64,000 nucleotides of DNA, taken from positions 124,001 to 188,000 of the forward strand of contig NZ_BPPB01000001.1 of the NCBI RefSeq assembly GCF_019972835.1. The letters run 5' to 3'. The notes beneath the pieces are model-generated. The model did no database searches and had not been told where the DNA came from. It saw only the letters and a program-made list of their open reading frames with translations. Each line of letters opens with the position of its first letter. Within the stretch, counting starts at the first letter, position 1. The DNA is from Lactobacillus laiwuensis (GTDB lineage: Bacteria > Bacillota > Bacilli > Lactobacillales > Lactobacillaceae). Both the position numbers and the translations under genes were made by a program. Positions 1-9,665 of the stretch are shown piece by piece.

Positions 1-1079
1 CAAATAGCAATAGATTAACTGAAGAAAGCAGAATACAAAATGATGAGACAGGCGATAAGTCCAAAGTAAATCATTCCAGTTTTACACAGGCTTTGCGTAA
101 ACATAAATGGTGGTGGCTTTTTGTTGGAATTGCTGCGGTTTTAATCGTTGGATTAATGTTTTTTGTTTTAAACAGCAACAATCATAAAGATGTACGTATT
201 CCAGACGTCACCAATATGAGTGAAAAAAAAGCAAGAAACAAACTGGAGAACGTAGGATTGAAAGTAGGTAAAATAAGACACAGAAGTTCTGACAGTATAG
301 ATCGTGGTAAAGTAATTGAAACTTCACCTACTGCAGGAGTAGAAATAAAACGAGGCAGATACATTGATCTTTATATATCAGATGGAGCAGGTATGGTAAG
401 AGTACCTGATGTCACTGGAGACGAATATGAAATAGCAGTACACAAGCTAGAAAAATTGGGCTTTGAAATAATTCGCGAAAACCAATTTTCTTCTAACGTT
501 CCACCTGATCATGTTATTTCTCAAAGTGTTGCAGCTGATGTGGAGGTAAAGCCAGACCAAACAACCATTACTTTAACTGTGTCAGAAGGAAAGAATCATC
601 GTCCAAAAGATCATATGACTAAATTACCGGATCTAACTAATTATTCATTGAAGGAAGCACAAGAATTTGCACATAAGCATGGTTTAACTCTGCAAGTCAG
701 TTCTGCGTATTCAAATAAAGTTAAAAAGGGTATGATTATTTCAATGAGTCCGGCAGTTGGTACCAGAGTACCAAGGGGAAGTACAATTTCAGTTAATGTT
801 TCTGAAGGTGCAAAAAAAGAGCGTGATCTAACAGCTATAAAAAATTTCACAGTTAGTTATGAAGATAATGATGAAGATGATTCAGATGACAAGCGGGGAA
901 ATCATGTTCAAATTTATGTTTCAGATGATAAACATTCAATTGATAATATTTATCGGGATCTATACATTAAAAAAGATATGAATTTTTCAATCCCATTTGA
1001 GCTTAAGGATGGCCCTGGTCAGTTGAAAGTAGTGCGCGACGGTCAGACAATTTTGAATGAGAAGGTCAAAAATGATTAA
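1..1079 (+). CDS. pknB: PASTA-domain Ser/Thr protein kinase, C-terminal part (partial)
   Basis: The reading frame is open from the window edge (codons start at base 3), so only the juxtamembrane, membrane and extracellular part is seen and the kinase domain lies outside. One transmembrane helix (about bases 105-175, rich in W, F, V, L) is followed by three PASTA repeats, recognisable by repeated 'VPDVT/LPDLT' starts and 'PxxGxxVxxG' ends (about 205-400, 400-580, 620-810). An acidic linker and a further extracellular domain of about 60 residues follow. PASTA kinases of the PrkC/StkP type sense muropeptides or lipid II and control cell-wall growth. The stop codon overlaps the start of rsgA, the usual order in Firmicutes. 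The family call is firm; the symbol (pknB, prkC or stkP) is by convention. Confidence 0.93.
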   Translation, partial: NSNRLTEESRIQNDETGDKSKVNHSSFTQALRKHKWWWLFVGIAAVLIVGLMFFVLNSNNHKDVRIPDVTNMSEKKARNKLENVGLKVGKIRHRSSDSIDRGKVIETSPTAGVEIKRGRYIDLYISDGAGMVRVPDVTGDEYEIAVHKLEKLGFEIIRENQFSSNVPPDHVISQSVAADVEVKPDQTTITLTVSEGKNHRPKDHMTKLPDLTNYSLKEAQEFAHKHGLTLQVSSAYSNKVKKGMIISMSPAVGTRVPRGSTISVNVSEGAKKERDLTAIKNFTVSYEDNDEDDSDDKRGNHVQIYVSDDKHSIDNIYRDLYIKKDMNFSIPFELKDGPGQLKVVRDGQTILNEKVKND

Positions 1080-1965
1080 AGAAGATCAGGGAATTGTTAC
1101 GGGTCTGATTGCTGGCTTTTATGATGTTCAGACGAGCACTGATACAATAAGAACCCGTGCCAGAGGGGTTTTTCGTAAAAATAATCTAAAGCCTGCTGTT
1201 GGTGATCACGTTAAGATTCAAATTGATGATCAGGGCACAAGTTATTTGGTTGCCGTGTTGCCTCGCCAAAACCTGATTGGTCGTCCTGCTGTAGCCAATG
1301 TGACTCAAATTTTACTCGTAATGTCTGCTGTACAACCAGATTTTTCATTGCAATTGTTAGATCGCTTTCTGACTTATTTTTCTTGGAAAAACATTGCTGT
1401 AAGTATTTTTTTATCGAAAAGAGATTTAGTTAGTATATCCGACCTAGATAAAATTCAAAAAAATTTAAATTATTATCAAGAAGTAGGCTATAAGGTCTAT
1501 TTTAGTAAAAAAGAAGTTGCCAGTAATTTGCCTAATGACATTGGTTCCCAGCAGATATGGACTTTAGCAGGTCAATCTGGTGCGGGCAAATCAACTTTAA
1601 TTAACTCACTAAAAAGTGGCCTGCACCAAGAAACTGGGATTATTTCAAATTCCTTAAATCGTGGCAAGCACACAACAAGAACGGTAAATCTTTTCTCTTT
1701 AGGTAAGGGTTACCTTGCGGATACACCAGGGTTTTCAGCAATTGATTTAACTCCAATTAAAATAAATGAATTATGCAATTATTTTATTGAGTTTAGAAGA
1801 GCAAGTAAATTCTGTAAATTCCGTGGTTGCCAACATCTTAATGAACCCAAGTGCAGAGTAAAAGAACTAGTTGAAACAGGCGAAATAAAAAAAAGCCGCT
1901 ATGATGATTACTTGTTATTGCGCAAAGAAATAGAAAATGGCAAATTACCAGAATATTTAAAGTAA
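1072..1965 (+). CDS. rsgA: Ribosome small-subunit GTPase RsgA (YloQ)
   Basis: Circularly permuted GTPase that helps mature the 30S subunit. An N-terminal OB-fold is followed by a G domain in permuted order: G4-like 'SKRD' first, then P-loop GQSGAGKST (about residues 167-175) and DTPG (about 217). A C-terminal zinc-binding segment contains C-x-H and further Cys residues ([14 protein letters not shown]). The ATG at 1072 is chosen because GAAGG lies 6 bases upstream and it gives the usual start MIKEDQGIV. An in-frame ATG at 1057 has no comparable site. The gene overlaps the kinase stop by 8 bases, implying translational coupling, and is followed 10 bases later by rpe. Confidence 0.96.
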   Translation: MIKEDQGIVTGLIAGFYDVQTSTDTIRTRARGVFRKNNLKPAVGDHVKIQIDDQGTSYLVAVLPRQNLIGRPAVANVTQILLVMSAVQPDFSLQLLDRFLTYFSWKNIAVSIFLSKRDLVSISDLDKIQKNLNYYQEVGYKVYFSKKEVASNLPNDIGSQQIWTLAGQSGAGKSTLINSLKSGLHQETGIISNSLNRGKHTTRTVNLFSLGKGYLADTPGFSAIDLTPIKINELCNYFIEFRRASKFCKFRGCQHLNEPKCRVKELVETGEIKKSRYDDYLLLRKEIENGKLPEYLK

Positions 1966-1975
1966 GGAGAATACA

Positions 1976-2623
1976 GTGATAGCACCATCAATATTAAATA
2001 TTAATAACTTAAATTTAGAAAAAGACATTCAAACAACTGTGAATGCAGGCATTAACCGATTTCACATTGATATCATGGATGGGCATTTCGTACCTAATTT
2101 ATCTTTTGGTCCACAACTTGTTTCAGATTTCAAAAAAGCTTTTCCATCTATTGAGGCCGAGATTCACTTGATGAGTAACAATCCTGATGATTTGGTACCA
2201 GCTTTTACTAAGGCCGGTGCTCAAATAATGTTGCTTCATTATGAAGCAATGACTGAAGAGAAACTAAATTACTGGTTAGATTATTTAAATGAAAATCAAG
2301 TTAAAGCCGGTGTGGTTCTTAACCCTGATACTCCCGTATCTGTACTTTCCAAATTTATTTCAAAAATAGATCAAATTTTACTAATGACGGTTTTTCCTGG
2401 CTTTGGCGGACAAAAATTTATGCCAGATTCTCTTTCTAGAATTAAAGAAGCATCAAATTTAGTAAATGGAAAAGTTCCTATTGAAGTTGATGGAGGAATC
2501 AACGGACAAACTGCTAAAAAAGCTAAAGATGCAGGAGCAGAAATTTTTGTAGCTGGATCATACCTTTTTTGTCAAAATAGTGTTGAACAACAAATTGCTG
2601 AACTGAAAGGCATATTAGAATGA
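1976..2623 (+). CDS. rpe: Ribulose-phosphate 3-epimerase
   Basis: Interconverts ribulose 5-phosphate and xylulose 5-phosphate in the pentose phosphate or phosphoketolase routes; a cytoplasmic TIM barrel. The 215-residue length is standard. Motifs include the metal-binding segment HIDIMDGHFVPNLSFG near residue 32, the 'HLM' strand near 64, 'MTVFPGFGGQKF' near 138 and 'EVDGGIN' near 172. The start is GTG at 1976, preceded by AAGGAGA. The last four bases overlap the thiN start (ATGA), so the two are coupled. The order rsgA-rpe-thiN matches the classical Firmicute cluster. Confidence 0.96.
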   Translation: MIAPSILNINNLNLEKDIQTTVNAGINRFHIDIMDGHFVPNLSFGPQLVSDFKKAFPSIEAEIHLMSNNPDDLVPAFTKAGAQIMLLHYEAMTEEKLNYWLDYLNENQVKAGVVLNPDTPVSVLSKFISKIDQILLMTVFPGFGGQKFMPDSLSRIKEASNLVNGKVPIEVDGGINGQTAKKAKDAGAEIFVAGSYLFCQNSVEQQIAELKGILE

Positions 2624-3309
2624 AAGCATGGGCGTTGCTAGGCGCTCCTAAACAGTTATGGCCTAATGATCTTAAAAAGCAGCTTTTAGCAGCCAAAAAA
2701 AACGGCGATTTAATAATCGGAGTTGATCGTGGGACTTATCTTTTAGAAGAAATGGGTATAAAGGCCGATTTAGCTGAAGGAGATTTTGATTCATTGCAAA
2801 AAAATGAATTAGCTGAAATTGAAAAAAATGTTAATGATATCAGGTATTCTCTTCCAGAAAAAGACTTGACGGATGCTGAAATGGTTATTAGATGTGCTTT
2901 TATAGATTATCATGCTTCTCATTTAAGCCTTTTTGGAGCAACTGGAGGGCGATTAGATCATTTTCTATCTAATTTATTTATGGTTCTTAAACCTGGATTT
3001 AACCAGTTTGCTGAAAGCATCGAACTTATTGACCAACAAAATTCAATCAGATTCTACAATAACGGACAACATTTGATAGAAAAATTACCAACTTATAAAT
3101 ATTTTGGAGTAATACCATTAACAGCTGTTCAAAATTTAAAAATTACGGGAGCTAAATATAATTTAACAGATTTTAGCGGGAATAATCCTGTCTCGTTTAG
3201 TTCGAATGAATTTTTACCTAATAAAGATCAATTTGAATTATCATTTAAAAAAGGAACTGTTGCAGTTATTCAATCTAGGGACATTGATCGCTTTCAAAAT
3301 ATCAAATAA
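2620..3309 (+). CDS. thiN: Thiamine pyrophosphokinase
   Basis: Transfers pyrophosphate from ATP to thiamine to make thiamine diphosphate. At 229 residues it has the expected size, with the family signature 'GVDRGTYLLEEMGI' near residue 35 and 'EGDFDS' near 55, then a basic 'GATGGRLDHFLSNL' segment near 106. These belong to the N-terminal catalytic and C-terminal thiamine-binding folds. It ends the rsgA-rpe-thiN operon; a strong intrinsic terminator follows two bases after the stop. No thiamine riboswitch was seen upstream, consistent with co-transcription with housekeeping genes. Confidence 0.94.
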   Translation: MKAWALLGAPKQLWPNDLKKQLLAAKKNGDLIIGVDRGTYLLEEMGIKADLAEGDFDSLQKNELAEIEKNVNDIRYSLPEKDLTDAEMVIRCAFIDYHASHLSLFGATGGRLDHFLSNLFMVLKPGFNQFAESIELIDQQNSIRFYNNGQHLIEKLPTYKYFGVIPLTAVQNLKITGAKYNLTDFSGNNPVSFSSNEFLPNKDQFELSFKKGTVAVIQSRDIDRFQNIK

Positions 3310-3310
3310 T

Positions 3311-3340
3311 AAAAACAGCAGATTCACTGCTGTTTTTTTA
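3311..3340 (+). terminator. Intrinsic terminator after thiN
   Basis: AAAAACAGCAG and CTGCTGTTTTTTT form a clean stem with a 5-base loop and a U-tract, placed directly after the thiN stop. Confidence 0.92.
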
Positions 3341-3796
3341 TATCTCTTGGAACAAGTTGTTATAAGTTAATAAATATTTTTGGTATATCTCCTCAATTAT
3401 CTTGCTGCTATGATTTCCACTAATAGTGGCAAGCTCCAAAACAAATTATATAATTAAAAAAATTGAAAGATTGGTATGATTTGTATCCTTTTTGATGAGT
3501 AAAAAAAGATTTACATTGGTGGAAATACTGCCTTTGTTATGCTTGATAAAACTTAAAATTAACAAATTTTATATAAGTAAATTGTTGCAATGAGAAGTGT
3601 ATCGGCAACATCATCTTTTATTAATAGCAGAATATATAAAAAATTGAAATGAAAGATTTGCCAATGAGGTTAGCTAAAAACAATACCTTCAAGTAAAACT
3701 ACAGACTATAACTTGTCTTTTTTTGACTTGAAAATTAATTGAAAGAGCAATAAGAATATCTCTATTTAAACATAAACTTTTAAACAGATTTTGGGA
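3341..3796. other. AT-rich intergenic stretch with no gene
   Basis: About 450 bases between the thiN terminator and the rpmB terminator. All six frames are broken by stops, and I see no recognisable protein remnant, tRNA or strong promoter. Short imperfect repeats occur (for example a 'TTTCCAC...TGG' and 'TGGTGGAAAT' pair), but nothing that can be named. It may be a decayed gene or simple spacer. Confidence 0.5.
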
Positions 3797-3826
3797 AATA
3801 AAAAAGCAGAAGAAAACTTCTGCTTT
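3797..3826 (-). terminator. Intrinsic terminator of rpmB
   Basis: On the minus strand AAAGCAGAAG / CTTCTGCTTT with a 4-base loop is followed by TTTTTATTT, about 20 bases after the rpmB stop. Confidence 0.9.
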
Positions 3827-3846
3827 AAAAACTTTTTTATTTTACG

Positions 3847-4032
3847 CTAGGCACGGGTAACTTTACCAGATTTTAATGTCTTAGTTGAAACCCATACACG
3901 CTTTGGCTTGCCATCGACAAGAATACGAACTTTTTGAAGGTTTGGCTTCCACGCACGACGTGATGAATTCAGTGCGTGTGAACGTGTATTACCAAAAGTG
4001 GTCTTTTTGCCAGTGATATAATCTTTTGCCAT
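3847..4032 (-). CDS. rpmB: 50S ribosomal protein L28
   Basis: Small basic ribosomal protein of the large subunit, 61 residues. It begins [15 protein letters not shown] and contains the conserved '[19 protein letters not shown]' block. The RBS AGGAGG lies just upstream of the ATG on the minus strand. Oriented opposite to yloU-fakA, the arrangement found in Bacillus and lactobacilli. It has its own terminator at 3797-3826 and is probably monocistronic. The zinc-binding Cys residues of some L28 paralogues are absent, so this is the zinc-independent form. Confidence 0.97.
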   Translation of the reverse strand: MAKDYITGKKTTFGNTRSHALNSSRRAWKPNLQKVRILVDGKPKRVWVSTKTLKSGKVTRA

Positions 4033-4149
4033 TTGCTAAACCTCCTTTATTGTGTTTTCATACTAAATTAAGATAGCATAAGTTTAAGAACATTGCAACT
4101 GCAAAAGTATTTTTTAAGAAGGGATTTTTGCATTTAAACTTGATTACTA

Positions 4150-4158
4150 TGATAAAAT
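4150..4158 (+). promoter_or_regulatory. Probable extended -10 promoter of yloU-fakA
   Basis: TG-A-TAAAAT is an extended -10 element 38 bases before the yloU start. No good -35 hexamer stands at 17 bases, as is common for extended -10 promoters. Confidence 0.5.
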
Positions 4159-4195
4159 AGATTCATAATATGAGAACAATGATACGGAGGTAAAC

Positions 4196-4558
4196 ATGGC
4201 TGTAAAAATCAAAACAAAAAACGGTTTGATTGATATTTCAAATGGAGTGATTGCAACTGTTGTTGGTAGCGCAGCTACATCTAACTACGGTGTTGTCGGC
4301 ATGGCTTCAAAAAATGCTATCCGTGATGGCTTCGATGGAATATTGAATCGAGCAAATTATAAGCGCGGTGTTGTTGTTAAGTCTGAGGATAATAAGATTA
4401 CGGTTGATGTTTATATAATAGTCGGCTATGGTTTAAAAATATCTGAAGTAAGTCGCAACGTACAAGATAGTGTTAAATTCAATTTGAAAAATCAACTTGG
4501 AATTGAAACTAAAGCTGTTAATGTCATCGTTCAAAGTGTTAAAGTGCTTGATGAATAA
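4196..4558 (+). CDS. yloU: Asp23/Gls24-family envelope stress protein YloU
   Basis: Asp23/Gls24 (DUF322) family protein of 120 residues, usual for YloU. It begins MAVKIKTKNGLIDISNGVIATVVG and ends with an 'NVIVQSVKVLDE'-type tail typical of the family. Members are cytoplasmic and associate with the membrane or envelope stress response; exact function is unknown. The start ATG is preceded by ACGGAGG. It sits directly upstream of the fatty-acid-kinase-like gene, the near-universal yloU-yloV pairing, and is likely co-transcribed with it and with recG. Confidence 0.93.
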   Translation: MAVKIKTKNGLIDISNGVIATVVGSAATSNYGVVGMASKNAIRDGFDGILNRANYKRGVVVKSEDNKITVDVYIIVGYGLKISEVSRNVQDSVKFNLKNQLGIETKAVNVIVQSVKVLDE

Positions 4559-4579
4559 CTCAAGCGGAGGGTAGAAATA

Positions 4580-6238
4580 TTGGTTTTAAAGGAAATAGAC
4601 AGTAAAAAATTTAGAGATATGGTTCGCGTCGCTACGCATAGACTTGGTCGCAACGCAGAGTTTATTAACTCTTTGAACGTTTTCCCTGTTCCTGATGGAG
4701 ACACTGGAACAAATATGAATTTGACTATTGAAAGTGGCGCTAAAGCTGTTGCCCAAAATACTAGTAATAGTGTGGGTGATTTGACAGAAAGCCTTGCTAA
4801 AGGGATGTTGATGGGTGCTCGTGGTAATAGTGGGGTAATCTCTTCTCAGCTCTTTAGAGGAGTTTATAAGGCAACTCAAGGCATGAAAACTCTTAATGCA
4901 CAAGAGTTGGCCAATGCTTTTTCAAATGGGGTTGCAACAGCTTATAAAGCCGTAATGAAGCCAGTTGAAGGAACTATTTTGACTGTTGCTCGGATTGGTG
5001 CACAAGAAGGTGCCAATAAGGCCAATGAAACCGATGATGTTGAAGAAGTTATGAAGGCGATTGTTGAAGGTGCTAAAAAAGCGTTAAAGACAACTCCTGA
5101 CTTATTACCTGTTTTAAAGCAAGTTGGTGTAGTTGATTCAGGAGGCCAAGGCTTACTCTTCATATATGAGGGCTTTTTAGAAGGCCTTTTAGGTGAAGAA
5201 TTTGCTGACCGGTACCAACCTGATGAAGGTGAAATGGATGAAATGATAAATGCCATGCATCATCAATCTGTACAATCACAACTTTCTACTCAGGATATTG
5301 CTAATGGCTACTGTACCGAAATCATGGTTGATTTAACTGCTGATGTTCCTAATAAGAAAACTTTTAATTTAGATGAATTTAGGGAGCATTTATCTCAGTT
5401 AGGTGATTCACTTTTGGCAGTTTCAGATGAAGAAGTGGCAAAAGTTCATGTTCATACTGAACACCCTGGAGCTATTTTTGCGTACGGCAGCCAATTTGGT
5501 CAATTGGGAAAAATTAAAATTGACAATATGCGGATTCAACACGAAACAATAGTAAATAACAGTGAAGAAAATCAGGAAAATGTTGATTTTGCCGTAATAG
5601 CTGTTGCTTCTGGTAACGGAATTCGCAAACTTTTTGAAAGTGAAGGTGTTAACCGCATTATTTCTGGCGGTCAAACTATGAATCCTTCAACGCAGGATAT
5701 TATTGACTCAATCAAAAAATCAGGTGCTAAAAAAGCAATTGTGATGCCGAATAATGGCAACATTATTATGGCAGCGAAGCAAGCAGCTGAGGTGAGCGAC
5801 ATCCCAGTCGGCATTGTCCCTACTAAAACCATTTCACAAGGCTTGACAGCCATGCTTTCATTTGATCCGGACGATTCTCTTGATGACAATGTTGCAAACA
5901 TGACTGACGCTCTTGATACTGTTGTTTCTGGGGAAGTTACCAAAGCAAATCGTGATACCAAAATTAATGAGATTGAGATCCATCAAGACGATTATTTAGG
6001 GATTATTGATGGCGAAATTAAAGTGGCTAAAACTGATATAATCACTGCAGCTTCTTCAATGATTGAAAAAATGTTGGATGAAGATTCTGAAATCGTTACT
6101 GTAATGTTTGGAAGAGATTCTAACAAGAAAGAAGCTCAGAAACTGATAGATGCTGTTAAAGAGAAGCATGATGATCTTGAATTTGAACTTCATGATGGTG
6201 GACAACCTGTATATAATTTTCTGATTTCTGTTGAATAA
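4580..6238 (+). CDS. fakA: DhaL-domain fatty acid kinase FakA-like (YloV)
   Basis: N-terminal DhaL/DAK2 nucleotide-binding domain with 'NVFPVPDGDTGTNM' (about residues 29-42; the Asp residues coordinate Mg-ATP) and 'GARGNSGVISSQ' (about 79). A middle domain and a C-terminal FakA-type domain follow; 552 residues is full length. In the known FakA-FakB system, FakA phosphorylates fatty acids carried by a DegV-type FakB protein, feeding PlsX/PlsY; plsX lies two genes downstream. The start is TTG at 4580 with GGAGG eight bases upstream; no nearby ATG fits. The role is by family; the FakB partner is not in the window. Confidence 0.92.
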   Translation: MVLKEIDSKKFRDMVRVATHRLGRNAEFINSLNVFPVPDGDTGTNMNLTIESGAKAVAQNTSNSVGDLTESLAKGMLMGARGNSGVISSQLFRGVYKATQGMKTLNAQELANAFSNGVATAYKAVMKPVEGTILTVARIGAQEGANKANETDDVEEVMKAIVEGAKKALKTTPDLLPVLKQVGVVDSGGQGLLFIYEGFLEGLLGEEFADRYQPDEGEMDEMINAMHHQSVQSQLSTQDIANGYCTEIMVDLTADVPNKKTFNLDEFREHLSQLGDSLLAVSDEEVAKVHVHTEHPGAIFAYGSQFGQLGKIKIDNMRIQHETIVNNSEENQENVDFAVIAVASGNGIRKLFESEGVNRIISGGQTMNPSTQDIIDSIKKSGAKKAIVMPNNGNIIMAAKQAAEVSDIPVGIVPTKTISQGLTAMLSFDPDDSLDDNVANMTDALDTVVSGEVTKANRDTKINEIEIHQDDYLGIIDGEIKVAKTDIITAASSMIEKMLDEDSEIVTVMFGRDSNKKEAQKLIDAVKEKHDDLEFELHDGGQPVYNFLISVE

Positions 6239-6240
6239 TT

Positions 6241-8277
6241 ATGTACGCAAAGGAATTATTTGCACCTGTTACTGATTTAAAAGGAGTTGGAACCAAAACT
6301 GCTGCAGCACTTGGAAGCTTAGAAATATATAGCATTTATGATTTGTTATATTATTTTCCATTTCGCTATGATGAACTTCAAACGATTCCACTTGACCAGA
6401 TCATGGATGGTCAAAAGGTAATGCTAAAGGGAGTTGTGGCCACTGAAGCCTTTGTAAGCAGATTTGGCTACAAAAAGAGCAGACTTAGTTTTAAATTGAG
6501 AATTGACCATGATGTAGTCATGGTCAATTTTTTTAATCAACCTTGGTTGAAAGAAAAAATTGAGGTAGGTAAAGAAGTTGCAGTTTATGGTAAATACAAT
6601 ATCTCAAGACAAAGTTTAGCGGGTTTTAAATTCATTGCAGCCAAAGAAAATGATAGTGGCATGGCTCCAATTTACTCCGTTAATCGGCATTTAAGGCAAA
6701 AAAAATTAATTGATTTCATTAATATTGCTTTAGATGAATATTTGCCGGCTGTTGATGACGTTGTTCCAGTGGATATTCGACGAAAATATCGTTTGCTTCC
6801 TGAAAAAAATATTGTACAAAAAATGCATCACCCGCAAAATTTTAATGAGTCCCAGATTGCAAAAAGAAGTGCTATTTTTAGAGAATTCTTTATTTTTCAA
6901 ACTGAACTAGCTCAGTTAACTGAAGTCAATCCACAAAACAAAGGGATTCCCAAAAAATATGACCTGAATGAAGTTGCTAAATTGACTAAATCTTTGCCGT
7001 TTGAATTATCCACGGATCAAAAGCAGGTTATCAACGAAATTTTTGCAGACCTGTTTTCATCCAGACAAATGCAGCGTCTTTTACAAGGCGATGTGGGTTC
7101 AGGAAAGACTATTGTCGCAGTATATGCAATTTTTGCGGCTGTAACTGCTGGCTTTCAAGCTGCACTGATGGTTCCTACAGAGATATTAGCGACTCAGCAT
7201 TTTAAAAAGATTGATGAATTGCTAAGGCCTCTAGGTGTAAGATGTGCGCTGTTAACAGGTTCTACGAAAGCTTTGGAACGAAAAGAAATTTATACAGAAT
7301 TGACCGATGGCACAATTAATGTTGTGATAGGTACGCATGCTTTAATTCAATCAAACGTAATTTTTAAAAAATTAGGATTAGTAATTATCGATGAACAGCA
7401 CCGGTTCGGTGTTAATCAGCGGCAATCTTTAATTAATAAAGGAAATTTGCCTGATGTTCTTTCTATGACTGCTACCCCGATTCCCAGAACTCTGGCATTA
7501 ACGGTTTATGGCAACATGTCTATATCTGAAATACGACATCTCCCCGCAGGAAGAAAAAAAGTAATTTCTTCTTGGAAAACGAGTACCCAAATGGATCAGG
7601 TTTATCAGCTAATGCGCGAGCAATTAAAGCAGGGATTTCAGGTATATGCTGTAACACCCTTGATCACAGAATCAGAAGCATTAGATTTAAAAAATGCAGA
7701 ACAGCTTTATGATAAACTCAGTAAAGATTTCCCTGATGAAAAAGTAGTATTACTTCACGGTCAAATGCCTGGTAATAAAAAAGATGAAATTATGTCCGAA
7801 TTTGCAGCTGGAGAAATTAATATTTTAGTTGCTACCAGTGTGATTGAAGTTGGTGTTGACGTGGCAAACGCTAATATGATGGTTATCTATAATGCTGATC
7901 GTTTTGGAATTAGTCAGCTTCACCAATTAAGAGGGCGAATAGGGAGAGGTAAAACCCAAAGTTATTGCATTTTTTTGGCTGATCCTAACACACAGGCAGG
8001 TAAAGCTCGTATGAAAATAGTGGCATCAACAACAGACGGATTTAAATTGGCTGAAGAAGATTTAAAGATGCGGGGAGAAGGAGATATTTTTGGTAAAGCT
8101 CAATCTGGTCTTCCTGAATTTCAAGTTGGTGATGTAGTTAATAACTACGATACTATGGTAGTAGCACAAAAAGAGGCTAGAAAATTAATTAAACTTGATC
8201 CTCTCTTGCAAAAATCAGAAAATAAAACTTTAAAACAAGTGATAGAATATAAACAATTACAGCAAAAGAGAACATAG
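6241..8277 (+). CDS. recG: ATP-dependent DNA helicase RecG
   Basis: Monomeric helicase that remodels stalled forks and Holliday junctions. At 678 residues it is full length. An N-terminal wedge/OB domain is followed by helicase motifs: Walker A GDVGSGKT near 283, the DEAH-type box DEQH near 384, 'SMTATPIPRTLA' near 410, and QLRGRIGRG near 562. It starts two bases after the fakA stop and is followed after 17 bases by plsX, so it is part of a yloU-fakA-recG-plsX-acpP transcription unit. No oddities seen. Confidence 0.97.
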   Translation: MYAKELFAPVTDLKGVGTKTAAALGSLEIYSIYDLLYYFPFRYDELQTIPLDQIMDGQKVMLKGVVATEAFVSRFGYKKSRLSFKLRIDHDVVMVNFFNQPWLKEKIEVGKEVAVYGKYNISRQSLAGFKFIAAKENDSGMAPIYSVNRHLRQKKLIDFINIALDEYLPAVDDVVPVDIRRKYRLLPEKNIVQKMHHPQNFNESQIAKRSAIFREFFIFQTELAQLTEVNPQNKGIPKKYDLNEVAKLTKSLPFELSTDQKQVINEIFADLFSSRQMQRLLQGDVGSGKTIVAVYAIFAAVTAGFQAALMVPTEILATQHFKKIDELLRPLGVRCALLTGSTKALERKEIYTELTDGTINVVIGTHALIQSNVIFKKLGLVIIDEQHRFGVNQRQSLINKGNLPDVLSMTATPIPRTLALTVYGNMSISEIRHLPAGRKKVISSWKTSTQMDQVYQLMREQLKQGFQVYAVTPLITESEALDLKNAEQLYDKLSKDFPDEKVVLLHGQMPGNKKDEIMSEFAAGEINILVATSVIEVGVDVANANMMVIYNADRFGISQLHQLRGRIGRGKTQSYCIFLADPNTQAGKARMKIVASTTDGFKLAEEDLKMRGEGDIFGKAQSGLPEFQVGDVVNNYDTMVVAQKEARKLIKLDPLLQKSENKTLKQVIEYKQLQQKRT

Positions 8278-8294
8278 TAAAGGTTGAGGATATA

Positions 8295-9299
8295 ATGAGA
8301 ACTATTGCTATTGACGCTATGGGCGGTGAAAATGCCCCTGAAGCAATTATAAAAGCAGTATTACGGGCCAAAAAGGATTTACCTGAAACAAAATTCATTT
8401 TTTTTGGCGATCAAAAAAAAATAAAAGAATTATTGGGAAATGATAGCAGTCGCACACAAGTAGTCAATACTTCTGAAATTATTTTAGATGAAGATGAGCC
8501 AGTTAAGGCAATTAGATCAAAAAAAGATTCGTCACTTGTCGTGGCAGCACAATTTGTGAAGCAGGGCAAAGCTGATGCACTTTTTTCATTAGGTAATACC
8601 GGAGCTATTTTAGCTTGTGGCATATTTATAATAGGACGAATTAAAGGTGTGGCTCGACCGGGATTCATGCCAACATTGCCTGTAAAAAATTCCGATGATG
8701 GATTCAATATGATTGATGTGGGTGCCAATGCTAAAAGTAAACCAGAATACCTGCTAGCCTGGGCTAAAATGGCTTCGTATTATGCAGAAAAAGTGCGGGG
8801 AGTCAAAAATCCGCGTGTTGGTCTGCTTAATAATGGATCTGAAAGTGATAAAGGTGATGATGTTCATCAAAAAGCCTACCAGCTGTTATTGGAAAGCAAA
8901 CTTAATTTTATAGGGAATATCGAAGGTAACGAGTTATTAGATGGTAAAGCTGATGTGATTGCAACAGATGGGTTTACTGGCAATGCGGTTCTAAAAAATA
9001 TTGAAGGAACTTCAGGGGTTTTGATACATCTTTTGAAGGAAAGCTTGCTTGATAACGGTCCTTTTGTTAAATTAGGTGCATTAATGATCAAAAAAGCATT
9101 AAAAGGATTAGTTTCAAAATTTGATGTCGACAAATACGGTGGCGCAGTTTTACTCGGGGTTAATGCTCCAGTAGTTAAAACACATGGCCGCTCTGGTCAA
9201 CGTGCTGTTTATTTTACAATTAAACAAATTGATAGAATATTACAGGAAAAAATAATTGATAATTTTAAAGCAGAATTTGCAGCTGAAAATAAGGAGTAA
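8295..9299 (+). CDS. plsX: Phosphate acyltransferase PlsX
   Basis: Makes acyl-phosphate from acyl-ACP and phosphate, the first step of phosphatidic acid synthesis with PlsY. At 334 residues it begins MRTIAIDAMGGENAPEAII, the diagnostic N-terminus, with 'LFSLGNTGAIL' near 99 and 'GFTGNAVLKNIEG' near 221. The start ATG follows GTTGAGGAT. It is next to acpP as in Bacillus, but fabD and fabG, which stand between plsX and acpA in B. subtilis, are absent here. The link to FakA upstream suggests incorporation of exogenous fatty acids (inference). Confidence 0.96.
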   Translation: MRTIAIDAMGGENAPEAIIKAVLRAKKDLPETKFIFFGDQKKIKELLGNDSSRTQVVNTSEIILDEDEPVKAIRSKKDSSLVVAAQFVKQGKADALFSLGNTGAILACGIFIIGRIKGVARPGFMPTLPVKNSDDGFNMIDVGANAKSKPEYLLAWAKMASYYAEKVRGVKNPRVGLLNNGSESDKGDDVHQKAYQLLLESKLNFIGNIEGNELLDGKADVIATDGFTGNAVLKNIEGTSGVLIHLLKESLLDNGPFVKLGALMIKKALKGLVSKFDVDKYGGAVLLGVNAPVVKTHGRSGQRAVYFTIKQIDRILQEKIIDNFKAEFAAENKE

Positions 9300-9303
9300 A
9301 AAC

Positions 9304-9546
9304 ATGGGTAAAGAAGAAATTTTTACTAAAATTCGAGATATATTAGCAGATAATTTTGAAGTTGAAAAAGAAAAGATAACTGATGAGACTAATTTCAAAA
9401 GTGATTTGGACGCTGATTCCATTGACTTAGTGGAATTCATTTTACAACTAGAAGATGAATTCGGCGCCGAGATTTCTGATGAAGATGCAGAAAAAATTAA
9501 AACAGTTGGTGATGCAGTTAATTATGTTGCAGATCACCAAAAATAA
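9304..9546 (+). CDS. acpP: Acyl carrier protein
   Basis: An 80-residue acidic protein. The start ATG at 9304 has AAGGAG six bases upstream; an in-frame upstream ATG at 9256 lies inside plsX and lacks a site. The phosphopantetheine serine is in 'DLDADSIDLVEF' (about residues 35-46), with DSI instead of the usual DSL. The rest ('QLEDEFGAEISDEDAEKIKTV') is a typical ACP helix III region. It carries acyl chains for PlsX and lipid synthesis. It lies four bases after plsX and ends the upstream core cluster; the opp promoter follows. Confidence 0.94.
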   Translation: MGKEEIFTKIRDILADNFEVEKEKITDETNFKSDLDADSIDLVEFILQLEDEFGAEISDEDAEKIKTVGDAVNYVADHQK

Positions 9547-9568
9547 CTAAAAAATATTCATTATTAAT

Positions 9569-9597
9569 TTGCATACAAAATGTTTCACGGTTATAAT
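9569..9597 (+). promoter_or_regulatory. Promoter of the opp operon
   Basis: TTGCAT (9569-9574), 17-base spacer, perfect TATAAT (9592-9597). It lies about 70 bases upstream of oppD and gives the peptide-transport genes their own sigma-A promoter. Confidence 0.8.
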
Positions 9598-9665
9598 TAG
9601 AAATTAAATAAATTTATTAAATATCTTTAATAAATTCATTGAAGATTTGAGAGGGGAAATGACCT

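Noticed and set aside
3341-3796. Possible degenerate gene or small RNA in the thiN-rpmB gap
   Set aside because: No frame longer than a few dozen codons, no recognisable domain and no promoter-terminator pair.
4942-5256. Long antisense open frame inside fakA
   Set aside because: Shadow of a strongly coding frame on the other strand; no RBS and biased composition. The same applies to the other antisense frames inside core genes.
9659-9661. ATG as start for oppD
   Set aside because: It is out of frame with the ATPase; TTG at 9666 has the correct frame and SD spacing.
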